Below, piece by piece: positions 44,095-51,359 of a stretch of DNA of 64,000 bases (the first letter of the stretch is position 1; the number at the start of each line of letters is the position of its first letter). A program made the position numbers and the translations under genes. Below the pieces are notes generated by a model. The model made no database searches. It worked only from the letters and a program-made list of their open reading frames with translations, and was not told where the DNA came from. The DNA is taken from contig CAYLVB010000001.1 of the NCBI GenBank assembly GCA_964387075.1, positions 124,001-188,000 of the forward strand, given 5' to 3'. This DNA is from PALSA-968 sp964387075 (lineage in GTDB: Bacteria; Bacteroidota; Bacteroidia; B-17B0; Aurantibacillaceae).

Positions 44095-44700
44095 ATGCGA
44101 ACACACAGCGTAGCCTTACTAATTGTACTTCTAACATCCTCACTTGTTGTCTTCTCCCAAAAGGAAAGAGAGTATACCGAGGGTTACGTACTGATGGAAA
44201 AGGGTGATACCCTCCGCGGAAAGATACGCGATAATGTAGAAACCGAAGATGATCCAAATAAGCAACGAATCTGGTATGTCGATAAGGCCGGTAAAACACA
44301 GCGTATAAGCGCTAAAAAGGCTCTTGAATACCGGAAGAATGGCTTTCCGCCCTACAGGCGCATTCGCACTGTGCGTGGACACATGAAATTTGCCAGGGTA
44401 ATGGCCGAAGGGGCTGTGATACTATATAAATATTTTAATGTAAAAAGTACCGGTGGGGTTCGTAATTATGGCGGTGGAATGGCTTTTGATGTGCCAGCTG
44501 ATATTGATGTGGAATATTACCTTCAAAGAGCGGGGAAACCAGAATTAGTGCTCGTGCCCAATTTTAATTTTAAATCTAAAATGGCCAAATATTTCGCCGA
44601 CGACCCAGATCTAAAAAGCCGCATTGAGAGCGAAACGGTTGTGCGTGTGAACCTTCCCGAGGCGATACAGGACTATAACGAGAAAAGAAATAAAAAGTAA
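44095..44700 (+). CDS. Exported protein of unknown function
   Basis: From ATG 44095 the product (201 residues) has a signal peptide MRTHSVALLIVLLTSSLVVF (cleavage near VFSQ). A longer frame from 44059 would put 12 unlikely residues before it. The mature part starts with TEGYVLMEKGDTLRGKIRDN, a beta-strand pattern (a GY-x-x-L-x-x-GDT-x-x-G-x-I motif) common in small periplasmic or surface proteins of Bacteroidota without known function, and continues VDKAGKTQRISAKKALEYRK, RRIRTVRGHMKFARVMAEG. It ends basic (DYNEKRNKK). A TAACTTTA box lies 3 bases before the ATG. The gene follows the SprF-like gene by about 115 bases and may be unrelated. Confidence 0.6.
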   Translation: MRTHSVALLIVLLTSSLVVFSQKEREYTEGYVLMEKGDTLRGKIRDNVETEDDPNKQRIWYVDKAGKTQRISAKKALEYRKNGFPPYRRIRTVRGHMKFARVMAEGAVILYKYFNVKSTGGVRNYGGGMAFDVPADIDVEYYLQRAGKPELVLVPNFNFKSKMAKYFADDPDLKSRIESETVVRVNLPEAIQDYNEKRNKK

Positions 44701-44857
44701 ACTCAAGGGAGCCTTATTATGTCAGAGTGCCACTACCCATGCAATAGTAAAATATCGGGTCACAGACCTAATAGCAAGGTTTTTATCCCTCTTGGTTTCA
44801 AAAGGATTAAAGCCAAGCGCCACCAAATGCTATTAAAATATTTTTTAACTTGGTGCC

Positions 44858-45448
44858 ATGAAAAAACTAAGCCTTAGCCTGTTTGCAGCCGCGTTATTGG
44901 TGGCCTGCAATAATACCGCGGAAAAGCCGGTAGCTCCCGTTGTCGATACAACAAAAAAAGATACCGTAAGCGTAGCGGAAGCCCCTAAGGGTTACGATAC
45001 CATTGAGGTGTACCACTTCAAAGGCAACGAACCCTATATCAACGAAGAATTTTTGAAGTCGGCAACCGAAGCAGAAAAAGCGCTTTTTGGTTATTACTGC
45101 TATTTCTTTAACAGCCATTGTAAAGACAGCAAACACTGCGACCTTACCAAGGCCTTAGGCTATGGCGATCAAAACTCAAAAGACCACAAAGCCGCCGTAA
45201 ACAAATGGTTCACCGACGATGAGACCAAACAATTGGTTAAGGAAGGCGGTCGTGTTACGGCGGATGGCGCTAAAAACATGTCGTGGTACGAAGAAATAAA
45301 GCTGGTTAAAAAAGGAGATCTTACGGTTGTGCGCTACCTGAGCGCCTGGAAGACCGACAAGATGGAAGGCAAAGGCCGCGGTACGGATGAGTACCAGATC
45401 ACTACGGATAAGATCAAGGTTATCGGCAGGAATCACGAGGAGATATAA
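44858..45448 (+). CDS. Putative lipoprotein of unknown function
   Basis: The 196-residue product has a lipoprotein signal MKKLSLSLFAAALLVAC (Cys17, lipobox LVAC), a Pro/Val/Lys/Thr-rich linker (EKPVAPVVDTTKKDTVSVAE) and a globular domain with several Cys and aromatic residues (LFGYYCYFFNSHCKDSKHCD, LTKALGYGDQNSKDHKAAVN, YEEIKLVKKGDLTVVRYLSA). Cys-x-x-x-x-x-Cys-x-x-x-x-x-Cys might form disulfides or bind metal; this is inference. No named family recognised. It is a single gene on the plus strand. Confidence 0.65.
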   Translation: MKKLSLSLFAAALLVACNNTAEKPVAPVVDTTKKDTVSVAEAPKGYDTIEVYHFKGNEPYINEEFLKSATEAEKALFGYYCYFFNSHCKDSKHCDLTKALGYGDQNSKDHKAAVNKWFTDDETKQLVKEGGRVTADGAKNMSWYEEIKLVKKGDLTVVRYLSAWKTDKMEGKGRGTDEYQITTDKIKVIGRNHEEI

Positions 45449-45551
45449 CTCCGGAGTTTCACGTTTGTGATGTATTGCGTGACCTCCGCTAAGGGCTTTT
45501 CTAAACATTAGAATTTGAAACAGAGGTAGATCCTGCGGTAAGCAGCCTTCC

Positions 45552-45581
45552 TTACTTTTCTTCCTTGATGAAGAAAAGTAA
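45552..45581. repeat. Inverted repeat TTACTTTTCTTC / GAAGAAAAGTAA
   Basis: Perfect 12-bp arms (45552-45563 and 45570-45581) around CTTGAT. It is AT-rich, unlike a terminator, and is of the type scattered between genes in Bacteroidota. Confidence 0.65.
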
Positions 45582-45890
45582 CAAAAGAAATCAAGCCAGT
45601 TCCGATGGCATATCGCACGAGGCCACCCGGCGCCACGGACTGGCGGGCAGCGCGCAATTCTTTCTGGCATTCAGGTTAAAACTTAGTTCTTGTCTTTACC
45701 CTGTCATTTTTGGTTTGTTCTGAATACCTAAACCTGACCGGTATCACTTAACCAATACAGGTATCTACAACAATACAAGAATACTTCACCGGGGTCGAGT
45801 AACGAATTAGCGCTGAATTTCTATTAGGAATAGAGCGTTGGCCCTGACGGGGCGCGATGCCGCTGCGGCTGTGCGGAAGGGATCGGTCTT

Positions 45891-45906
45891 CCCGATAGCT
45901 ATCGGG
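45891..45906. repeat. Palindrome CCCGATAGCTATCGGG
   Basis: A perfect 16-base palindrome with no loop. It shares the arm CCCGA/TCGGG with the palindrome at 57295-57324. Confidence 0.7.
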
Positions 45907-46120
45907 ATGATTTTTTGCCTGCCCTGCACTGTAGCTTTTATGCGGGGTTCTTTTTCATCATCTCACTCTGCTTCAAAACCCGGGCTTAGAAGAGCCCACG
46001 CTTGCCGGGCCGTGGTCTTCAAAGCTATGCAATGGGAATCAAATAATATCCCCATCCCGCCAGGTATTTTTTAGGTTTTGGGTGGACATTGGCTTAGTTT
46101 AGCTGCATCAAAACCACACT

Positions 46121-48535
46121 ATGAAAAAAGTCTTACCCCTTACTATCTGGTACCTGGTCTTCATCCTGTTGATGTCGGCCGGGTTGTTCTCACAGAATAC
46201 CTTAAGCATTACAGAAGTTGACGGAATAGTCACCACGAATTACCCTATTCAACTGGGCAGACCCTTTGTGAAGGGCGAAATACCGGATTTTCCGCAGGTT
46301 TTGGTGAATGGAACCCCGGTTAGCACCCAGGCCGATGTGAAGCAGCGTTATAGCGATGGCTCGGTGAAGCACGCGATCCTTTCCTTTTACATTCCCACTT
46401 TAAACGCCAATACTACAGTGGGAATTTCCTTTCAGAACCAATCCACAGGCAATAATACAGGCTTTTTGAATGCTTCGCAGATGCTCAATGCTTCTTTTGA
46501 TTTTAACGCGCAGATGAGCCTCACCAATGGAACAACGCTTGCTGCCGATGCCCGAACCATGCTGCAGAACAACGACCTCAGTTATTGGCTGCAGGGAGGC
46601 GTTGCAACCTCCATTCTTCTCTCTGACGATTCGTTAAACAGGCAGTATGACATGGGTTTTGACAGCTATCGTTCCTTCCACCCCATCTTCCAGGCCACTT
46701 TTTATCCTTTGATCAATAAAATTAAGGTCCGCTTTATTGGTGAAGTGGCCAATACCGAGGCTTTGGAGGATGTGAATTACGACTTGAACCTGGCTGTTGG
46801 GAATCAAATTCCACAAAGCGTTTATAGCAAGCCCGGAGTAACACATTACGCCGGCAGTCGCTGGACCAAAGAATATTGGATAGGCGGAGCGCCATCACGG
46901 ATAGCGATCAACCACAACCTGGGGTATTTAAAGGAGACGATGTTCTTCCCGAATTTTGATATTGCGAAGAGTATTCCCGGAAGCATTATTACAAATGACT
47001 ATACCAATTGGAACTCATCTGCGCGCGACATTTTTGATGCCGGTTTTTGGACCAAGGCCATGGGCGCTCCCGGCGCAAGACCTGAAATTGGTCCGATACC
47101 CGGCTGGGATGTGCAATGGTTGTTTACGGGAGATCAGCGTTCGCAGGAGATCGCAGAAGTTCAGTCTCAACTGGCGGCTTCGTGGCCGGTGCATTTCAGG
47201 GAAGGGAATCCAAATAAATTATACCTGCGCAACAACAATACGGTTTACGCTTTGGGAAAAGCCATGTCGATAACAAACCGCCAGAGCATTTGCATTGCCT
47301 GCGGATTGAATTACAATTATACTTTGCCACAGGATGCCATCGTTCCGGTTGGCACCATGAGCAGCGGGGGCTGGAATCCTGAGGACGCGCATCAGCCGGA
47401 TGCTTTCTCGGCGCACTACATTTTAACGGGCGATCATTTTTATTTAGAGGAAATGTATTTCTGGGCAAGCTGGAGCGCCGCTTACCTGAACGGCGCCGCC
47501 ACGATGTACGATTGGGGTCGCGGTCCTACAGGAGCTGAAGGAGGTTTAACAGGGCAAATTCGCGCGCAGGCCTGGATCTTTAGAAACAGGTGTATGACGG
47601 CCTTTTGCGCTCCTGATAATACAGTTGAGAAAACCTATTATGAAACATTAGTGCATGACGCGATCGAGATCTGGGAGGGCGCGCACAACATCACCGGAAC
47701 TCCCAATTTCGGTTCAGCCAATTGGAACTGGGGAAAGCAGTACCGCTACAACGCCTTAGGAAACCCTACACTCAACCAATGGGAAAGAGGAAACTCAGCC
47801 TTCGCGCAAAGCAGTTATGGAATTGATCCGGCAGTAACGGCGGAAGGTATCAGCAACTTTGAGCAGGACTATTTGATGTATTCTTTAGGAAGAAGTAAAG
47901 AATTGGGCTACGCATCTGATTCTGTAGTGGCGTATCTCGCGAAGAATTTCATTGGACAAGCGATGGGGCCGGGCTACAACAAATATCTTTTGTGCAACGG
48001 AAGAATTCCAACCGTTGATATGGGCGGGAATTATTTCACAAGCTGGTCGCAATTAAAAACAGGTTACGACGCAAGCTGGCAGAACAAAACCAGTTTCGAT
48101 ACGCTTTATCCCTACGATTACACCTACCTGGCACTAACGGCAATGAGCTACGCCTATTGCGAACCCGGTGGCGTTCCGGCCTGGCATGCCATAGCCGACG
48201 AAGTGCTGAACACACAGGTGCTGCACGCCGATCCTAAGTTCGCAATAGTATATCGCGATTGCCAAGGCATGACAGCCGTTTCGACAAAGAACGATGAACT
48301 AAAATTTGACCTATTCCCTAACCCAACATCCGATAAACTATACCTACACATGGAACAACAAGAACAAAACGCGGAGGTAGTTATCTACGATCTCGTCGGG
48401 AAAGAGGTCCTCCGCACCAAAACAGAAAGCTCCATCACAGAGCTAAACCTGAACGGACTCAACAACGGGTTTTACGTGGTGGGCGTGCAATTAAAGGAGA
48501 AGATGCAGAAGAGGAAGGTGGCTGTTGTGCGGTGA
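46121..48535 (+). CDS. T9SS-secreted protein with RIFT-barrel/PcRGLX-like N-terminus, possible polysaccharide lyase or hydrolase
   Basis: The 804-residue protein has a signal peptide (1-25, LLMSAGLFSQ), an N-terminal part resembling the RIFT barrel of exo-rhamnogalacturonan-lyase-like (PcRGLX/YetA) proteins (VTTNYPIQLGRPFVKGEIPD, FPQVLVNG, then QRYSDGSVKHAILSFYIP with the typical DGSVKHA strand), a large helical region (about 300-720; MSSGGWNPEDAHQPDAFSAH, YWAS) that could be an alpha/alpha toroid, and a type A T9SS C-terminal domain (DLFPNPTSDKLYLHMEQQEQ, ending GVQLKEKMQKRKVAVVR). The HExxH or other protease motifs are absent. A carbohydrate-active secreted protein is the best guess; the catalytic residues cannot be named. 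Confidence 0.65.
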   Translation: MKKVLPLTIWYLVFILLMSAGLFSQNTLSITEVDGIVTTNYPIQLGRPFVKGEIPDFPQVLVNGTPVSTQADVKQRYSDGSVKHAILSFYIPTLNANTTVGISFQNQSTGNNTGFLNASQMLNASFDFNAQMSLTNGTTLAADARTMLQNNDLSYWLQGGVATSILLSDDSLNRQYDMGFDSYRSFHPIFQATFYPLINKIKVRFIGEVANTEALEDVNYDLNLAVGNQIPQSVYSKPGVTHYAGSRWTKEYWIGGAPSRIAINHNLGYLKETMFFPNFDIAKSIPGSIITNDYTNWNSSARDIFDAGFWTKAMGAPGARPEIGPIPGWDVQWLFTGDQRSQEIAEVQSQLAASWPVHFREGNPNKLYLRNNNTVYALGKAMSITNRQSICIACGLNYNYTLPQDAIVPVGTMSSGGWNPEDAHQPDAFSAHYILTGDHFYLEEMYFWASWSAAYLNGAATMYDWGRGPTGAEGGLTGQIRAQAWIFRNRCMTAFCAPDNTVEKTYYETLVHDAIEIWEGAHNITGTPNFGSANWNWGKQYRYNALGNPTLNQWERGNSAFAQSSYGIDPAVTAEGISNFEQDYLMYSLGRSKELGYASDSVVAYLAKNFIGQAMGPGYNKYLLCNGRIPTVDMGGNYFTSWSQLKTGYDASWQNKTSFDTLYPYDYTYLALTAMSYAYCEPGGVPAWHAIADEVLNTQVLHADPKFAIVYRDCQGMTAVSTKNDELKFDLFPNPTSDKLYLHMEQQEQNAEVVIYDLVGKEVLRTKTESSITELNLNGLNNGFYVVGVQLKEKMQKRKVAVVR

Positions 48536-48629
48536 TACACAACATCCCCCCGATTTCGGCTCGGGCTTCGCCCGCCGAAATCTCCCCCTTCAAAGGGGGA
48601 ATGAATCGGTCGCTGGACCGGCGGATAAG

Positions 48630-48738
48630 TAACCGGGGTGTCATTGCCCCAAAGAATAATGACATCGGTTAGCCGAACGATAGAAGGAAACGGGACTCAT
48701 TCCCCTTCAAAGGGGCAAGTTCCGCGAAGCCGGAACGG
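48630..48738. repeat. Direct repeat copy 1 within the element
   Basis: Copies at 48630-48738 and 48747-48857 are nearly identical (109 and 111 bases) and differ mainly in CCCCTTCAAAGGGG against CCCCCTTTGAAGGGGG. Each contains TGTCATT...AATGACATCGGTTA, CGAACGATAGAAGGAAACGG and TTCCGCGAAGCCGGAACGG. Confidence 0.8.
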
Positions 48739-48746
48739 CAGGCAGG

Positions 48747-48857
48747 TAACCGAGGTGTCATTGCCCCAAAGAATAATGACATCGGTTAGCCGAACGATAG
48801 AAGGAAACGGGAATCATTCCCCCTTTGAAGGGGGCAAGTTCCGCGAAGCCGGAACGG
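48747..48857. repeat. Direct repeat copy 2 within the element
   Basis: The second copy of the unit described at 48630; its start is 117 bases after that of copy 1, and its last GGGGG runs into the right terminal inverted repeat. Confidence 0.8.
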
Positions 48858-48893
48858 GGGATGTTGTTTGAAAGAAAATTCTATTTTTGCAGT

Positions 48894-49289
48894 ATGCCAA
48901 ACCGCATCATCCCATACAACCCAAAACTCAAGACATACGCACGAGAAAACCGTAAGAAAGGTATTCTTGCAGAAGTAATACTTTGGAAAAGGATACAGAA
49001 AAAAGCCACGGGCGTTGAATTCCATCGGCAGGTTCCAATTCTCAATTACATAGTGGATTTTTATTGCCATGAGATTTTTCTCGCCATTGAGGTAGACGGG
49101 TACAGTCATACACTTGACGGAGCAGAAATGCGCGATGAGAAAAGACAAAAGGAACTGGAAACTTGTGGCGTGAAGTTCATTCGTTTCAATGATAGAGACA
49201 TCAAATACCATATGCAGTTTGTTTTGGAGGAACTTGACAGGAAAATAGCGGAATTACAAAAGCCGGCGACTAGTCGATCGACAATTTAA
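48894..49289 (+). CDS. DUF559 (PD-(D/E)xK / Vsr-like) endonuclease-fold protein
   Basis: The 131-residue protein has the DUF559 pattern: KLKTYARENRKKGILAEVIL, WKRIQKKATGVEFHRQVPIL, NYIVDFYCHEIFLAIEVDGY, SHTLDGAEMRDEKRQKELET, CGVKFIRFNDRDI. The VDFYC...IEVDG core supplies the Asp and Glu-x-Asp positions of a nuclease fold related to very-short-patch repair (Vsr) and MutH-type enzymes. DNA cleavage is therefore plausible but has not been shown for most members. ATG 48894 is chosen over 48825, whose extra 23 residues would be read out of the repeat element. Codon use and context suggest a mobile or repeat-linked gene; it sits next to the inverted-end element. Confidence 0.85.
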   Translation: MPNRIIPYNPKLKTYARENRKKGILAEVILWKRIQKKATGVEFHRQVPILNYIVDFYCHEIFLAIEVDGYSHTLDGAEMRDEKRQKELETCGVKFIRFNDRDIKYHMQFVLEELDRKIAELQKPATSRSTI

Positions 49290-49310
49290 GAAAACGATAC
49301 GAAAAACAAA

Positions 49311-49709
49311 TCAGGTGAAGTCAGGACCACTGAGCCATTCCTCAGCTTCTTCTATGGTGGAATAGACACGGATAGGGTAAGGCGCTTTGCTCAGGGCTAC
49401 GAATGCCTCGATGGCCCGCCCTGAACCTTTAGCGGATACCAGCGCCACAGCCCTCAGGTACTTGGGAAGTTCGGAAGCGATCATGTCACGAACCTCAGGC
49501 TGTGAGGGTTCGCTGTCGGTTACTTCGCCGATAACACGTAATTTTTCGGTACCGTCCTTTGAGAATTTCCGGTAGAGTTCGAAGGTATCGCGATAGTTCT
49601 CTAGGTTCCTCACGCCCGGTTTCGATACGCCATACAGGATGCCTTTCCGGCCTATCCAGCACTTCATAAGCCGGGTGTTAAAAACGATGCTGTCGTCCTC
49701 TGGTTGCAT
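49311..49709 (-). CDS. STAS/SpoIIAA-like protein (DUF7793-type)
   Basis: A 132-residue protein from Met 49709. Its C-terminal half (ALVSAKGSGRAIEAFVALSK, APYPIRVYSTIEEAEEWL) matches small Bacteroidota proteins with a STAS or SpoIIAA-like fold, and the N-terminal IVFNTRLMKCWIGRKGILYG with EKLRVIGEVTD fits the first strands. Such proteins bind partner proteins rather than acting as enzymes. A -7 box TACATTTG (49714-49721) falls inside the longer frame starting at 49727, so the Met at 49709 is preferred; the mRNA would then be nearly leaderless. Its function and partner are unknown. Confidence 0.65.
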   Translation of the reverse strand: MQPEDDSIVFNTRLMKCWIGRKGILYGVSKPGVRNLENYRDTFELYRKFSKDGTEKLRVIGEVTDSEPSQPEVRDMIASELPKYLRAVALVSAKGSGRAIEAFVALSKAPYPIRVYSTIEEAEEWLSGPDFT

Positions 49710-49713
49710 AAAA

Positions 49714-49721
49714 CAAATGTA
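49714..49721 (-). promoter_or_regulatory. -7 element (TACATTTG) of the STAS-like gene
   Basis: TACATTTG on the minus strand, 4 bases before the ATG at 49709. No TTTG at the right distance, so only moderate support. Confidence 0.4.
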
Positions 49722-49791
49722 ACCCATTCGGACTGAGGATCAGATTTTCTTCGACCAAAATCGTTTAATTTTCGCTCACAATCGTTTTAGG

Positions 49792-49820
49792 GCGAATATG
49801 GAATAATGTATTATATTCGC
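49792..49820. promoter_or_regulatory. Inverted repeat over the -7 box of a small lipoprotein gene
   Basis: GCGAATAT (49792-49799) and ATATTCGC (49813-49820) are perfect inverted 8-base arms 13 bases apart. The right arm overlaps TATATTCG (49812-49819), a -7-like box just before the gene at 49830, so binding of a regulator here could block transcription. Confidence 0.4.
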
Positions 49821-49829
49821 TAAAAAAAG

Positions 49830-50045
49830 ATGAAAAGACTTATCCTCCCGGCCATTGCCATCGCTTTTGTTGCCTGCACCGGTTCAAACAAAGAAACTGA
49901 AGCCGCAAAAACTCCATCCAAAGTATGGCGCTGCGACTCGGTTGAGAAAGTAACCATCGACAGCATCAATGGTGTCCAGATCTTTGAAAAGGTAGAGAAG
50001 TGTGATTCTGTGGAAGTAGCTTCTACTCCGGAAGAGAAAAAATAA
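49830..50045 (+). CDS. Small lipoprotein
   Basis: A 71-residue product with lipoprotein signal MKRLILPAIAIAFVAC (Cys16, lipobox FVAC) and a short mature part of about 55 residues with two cysteines in similar surroundings: VWRCDSVEKVTIDS and IFEKVEKCDSVEVA. The repeated CDSVE suggests a tiny two-strand unit with a possible disulfide. No family recognised. ATG 49830 fits the signal. Confidence 0.55.
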   Translation: MKRLILPAIAIAFVACTGSNKETEAAKTPSKVWRCDSVEKVTIDSINGVQIFEKVEKCDSVEVASTPEEKK

Positions 50046-50061
50046 GGTGTTTACGCGAAAC

Positions 50062-50372
50062 TTACTTAATGAACTTAAACTCAGTTCTGCGGTTGAGTTC
50101 GTGTTCCTTCTCAGAGCAAGCTACGTCGTTCAAACAACGGTTAGCGAGCTTGGCTTCACCCATTCCTTTGCCCAGCAATCGCGACTTCTCGATTCCTTTT
50201 GCTGCCAGGTATTCCACAACAGCCGCAGCACGTTTTTTTCAGAAAGCGTTTGATTGGCGGCGTCGTTCCCTTTTGAATCAGTGTGCGAATAGACCTCCAG
50301 TTTATAATTTTTATTTTCTTTCAGGGTATTTACGATCACATCCAGTCTTTTAGCCGCTTCAACGCTCACCAT
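50062..50372 (-). pseudogene. Truncated, frameshifted OmpA-family C-terminal domain
   Basis: The minus strand encodes the peptidoglycan-binding part of an OmpA-like protein: AAKRLDVIVNTLKENKNYKL, EVYSHTDSKGNDAANQTLSE and, in another frame, AAAVVEYLAAKGIEKSRLLG, KGMGEAKLANRCLNDVACSE and EHELNRRTEFKFIK. The frame changes at a run of seven A (GAAAAAAAC, about 50239-50248). Upstream of the ATG is an in-frame stop, and the signal peptide and first strand of the domain are missing. A -1 shift at the A-run would restore the second half but not the lost front, so it is most likely a relic. Confidence 0.75.
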
Positions 50373-50406
50373 AAATTACAACTAACAAGCTTGAAACAAG
50401 TCAAAA

Positions 50407-50437
50407 AAAAGCCCCGCTTTTTTGAAGCAGGGCTTTT
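50407..50437 (-). terminator. Terminator after tsf
   Basis: AAAAGCCC(C)GC and GC(A)GGGCTTTT form a stem with one C/A mismatch around TTTTTTGAA and flanking A- and T-runs, 19 bases after the tsf stop on the minus strand. Confidence 0.7.
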
Positions 50438-50455
50438 AATTTTAGAATTATAGAA

Positions 50456-51280
50456 TTAACCCAGCTGGCTGCGCTTGAACGCAGTTACAGTAAGGTCTTT
50501 TTCGATGCTTTGCAGGTATTTGCGCACATCCATTTTGCTGTCTTTAATGAACTCCTGGTTCAATAAGGTAGATTCTTTGTAGAACTTGTTTACTTTACCC
50601 TGAGCAATTTTCTCGATCATATCTTCAGGCTTGCCTTCGGCGCGGATCTGCTCGCGGGCAATATCCAACTCACGCTCTAAAGTTTTAGGATCTACATCAT
50701 CTTTATCAACTGATACGGGCGCCATAGCGGCAACCTGCATAGCTACGTTCTTAGCCACTTCATCATTCACCTCCTTGTTAAATCCAACGATACAGGCGAT
50801 CTTATTGCCCGGGTGGTTATAAGCTATCACCTTAGCGGCTTCGATGGCCTGGTAGTTAGATAATTCGATCTTCTCGCCTATTTTACCGATCTGTTCAATG
50901 AATTTATCACCCACGGTAATGTCGTTGTTATAAGGCAAGGTTTTAAAATCTTCGATGGTAGCCGGTTTCTTATCAATAGAGATCTGGGAAACTGTGTTTG
51001 CAAAAGCGCCGAAGTCTTCGTTCTTGGCAACGAAGTCAGTTTCCGAGTTCACAACCACAAGCGTGCCGCGTTTTCCGTCGGCGCTTACTTTCGCTATCAC
51101 TAAACCTTCTTTCGCGTCGCGATCAGCACGGTTAGCGGCTACTTTTTGTCCTTTTTTACGTAAGATATCTACAGCGGCTTCGAAGTCGCCGTTAGCCTCT
51201 TCTAAAGCTTTTTTACAATCCATCATTCCTGAGCCGGTTTGTTGACGCAGTTTGTTCACATCTGCAGCGGTAATTGCCAT
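50456..51280 (-). CDS. tsf: Elongation factor Ts
   Basis: A 274-residue guanine-nucleotide exchange factor that regenerates EF-Tu-GTP. It begins with the UBA-like N-terminal domain AITAADVNKLRQQTGSGMMD, CKKALEEANGDFEAAVDILR, KKGQKVAANRADRDAKEG, contains ETDFVAKNEDF and ends with the dimer subdomain (LLNQEFIKDSKMDVRKYL). An upstream ATG at 51289 would add three residues; MAITAADV is the usual start. Its place after rplM, rpsI and rpsB is the common order. A GC hairpin separates it from rpsB. Confidence 0.97.
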   Translation of the reverse strand: MAITAADVNKLRQQTGSGMMDCKKALEEANGDFEAAVDILRKKGQKVAANRADRDAKEGLVIAKVSADGKRGTLVVVNSETDFVAKNEDFGAFANTVSQISIDKKPATIEDFKTLPYNNDITVGDKFIEQIGKIGEKIELSNYQAIEAAKVIAYNHPGNKIACIVGFNKEVNDEVAKNVAMQVAAMAPVSVDKDDVDPKTLERELDIAREQIRAEGKPEDMIEKIAQGKVNKFYKESTLLNQEFIKDSKMDVRKYLQSIEKDLTVTAFKRSQLG

Positions 51281-51330
51281 TTTTTCCAATTTTTGAATTT
51301 TTATTTGTTGAACTTATTTGTAAGAGAACA

Positions 51331-51346
51331 CCCCGCTGAAGCGGGG
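51331..51346 (-). promoter_or_regulatory. Intercistronic hairpin between rpsB and tsf
   Basis: CCCCGCT-GA-AGCGGGG is a 7-bp stem (51331-51337, 51340-51346) in the 79-base gap. No T-run follows on the minus strand, so it may act as an attenuator or RNA stabiliser rather than a full terminator. Confidence 0.55.
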
Positions 51347-51359
51347 CGTGACTCAATGA

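Larger units (their letters stand above)
45449..46120. other. 672-bp intergenic region with two palindromic repeats, no supported gene
   Basis: A reading frame at 45838-46074 crosses a palindrome and has no family features, so I do not call it. The region holds an inverted repeat at 45552-45581 and a 16-base palindrome at 45891-45906. The rest, including the GC-rich stretch CACGGACTGGCGGGCAGCGC at 45635-45654, looks like decayed repeat DNA. Confidence 0.6.
48539..48867. repeat. 329-bp element with 12-bp inverted ends, upstream of the DUF559 gene
   Basis: The ends ACAACATCCCCC (48539-48550) and GGGGGATGTTGT (48856-48867) are perfect inverted repeats. Inside are three copies of a unit made of a GGCTTCG-type hairpin and a CCCC(C)TTyrAAG(G)GGG palindrome followed by AATGA (one on the left in direct orientation, two on the right inverted) and two copies of a 14-bp-arm hairpin (TAACCG..TGTCATT to AATGACATCGGTTA). 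The right end is 26 bases from the DUF559 ATG. Confidence 0.8.

Noticed and set aside
45838..46074. 78-codon frame in the gene-free stretch
   Set aside because: Runs through a perfect palindrome and GC-rich repeat-like DNA; composition unlike neighbouring genes.
48638..48871. 77-codon frame within the repeat element
   Set aside because: Its protein repeats MTSVSRTIEGNG only because the DNA unit is duplicated; not a gene.
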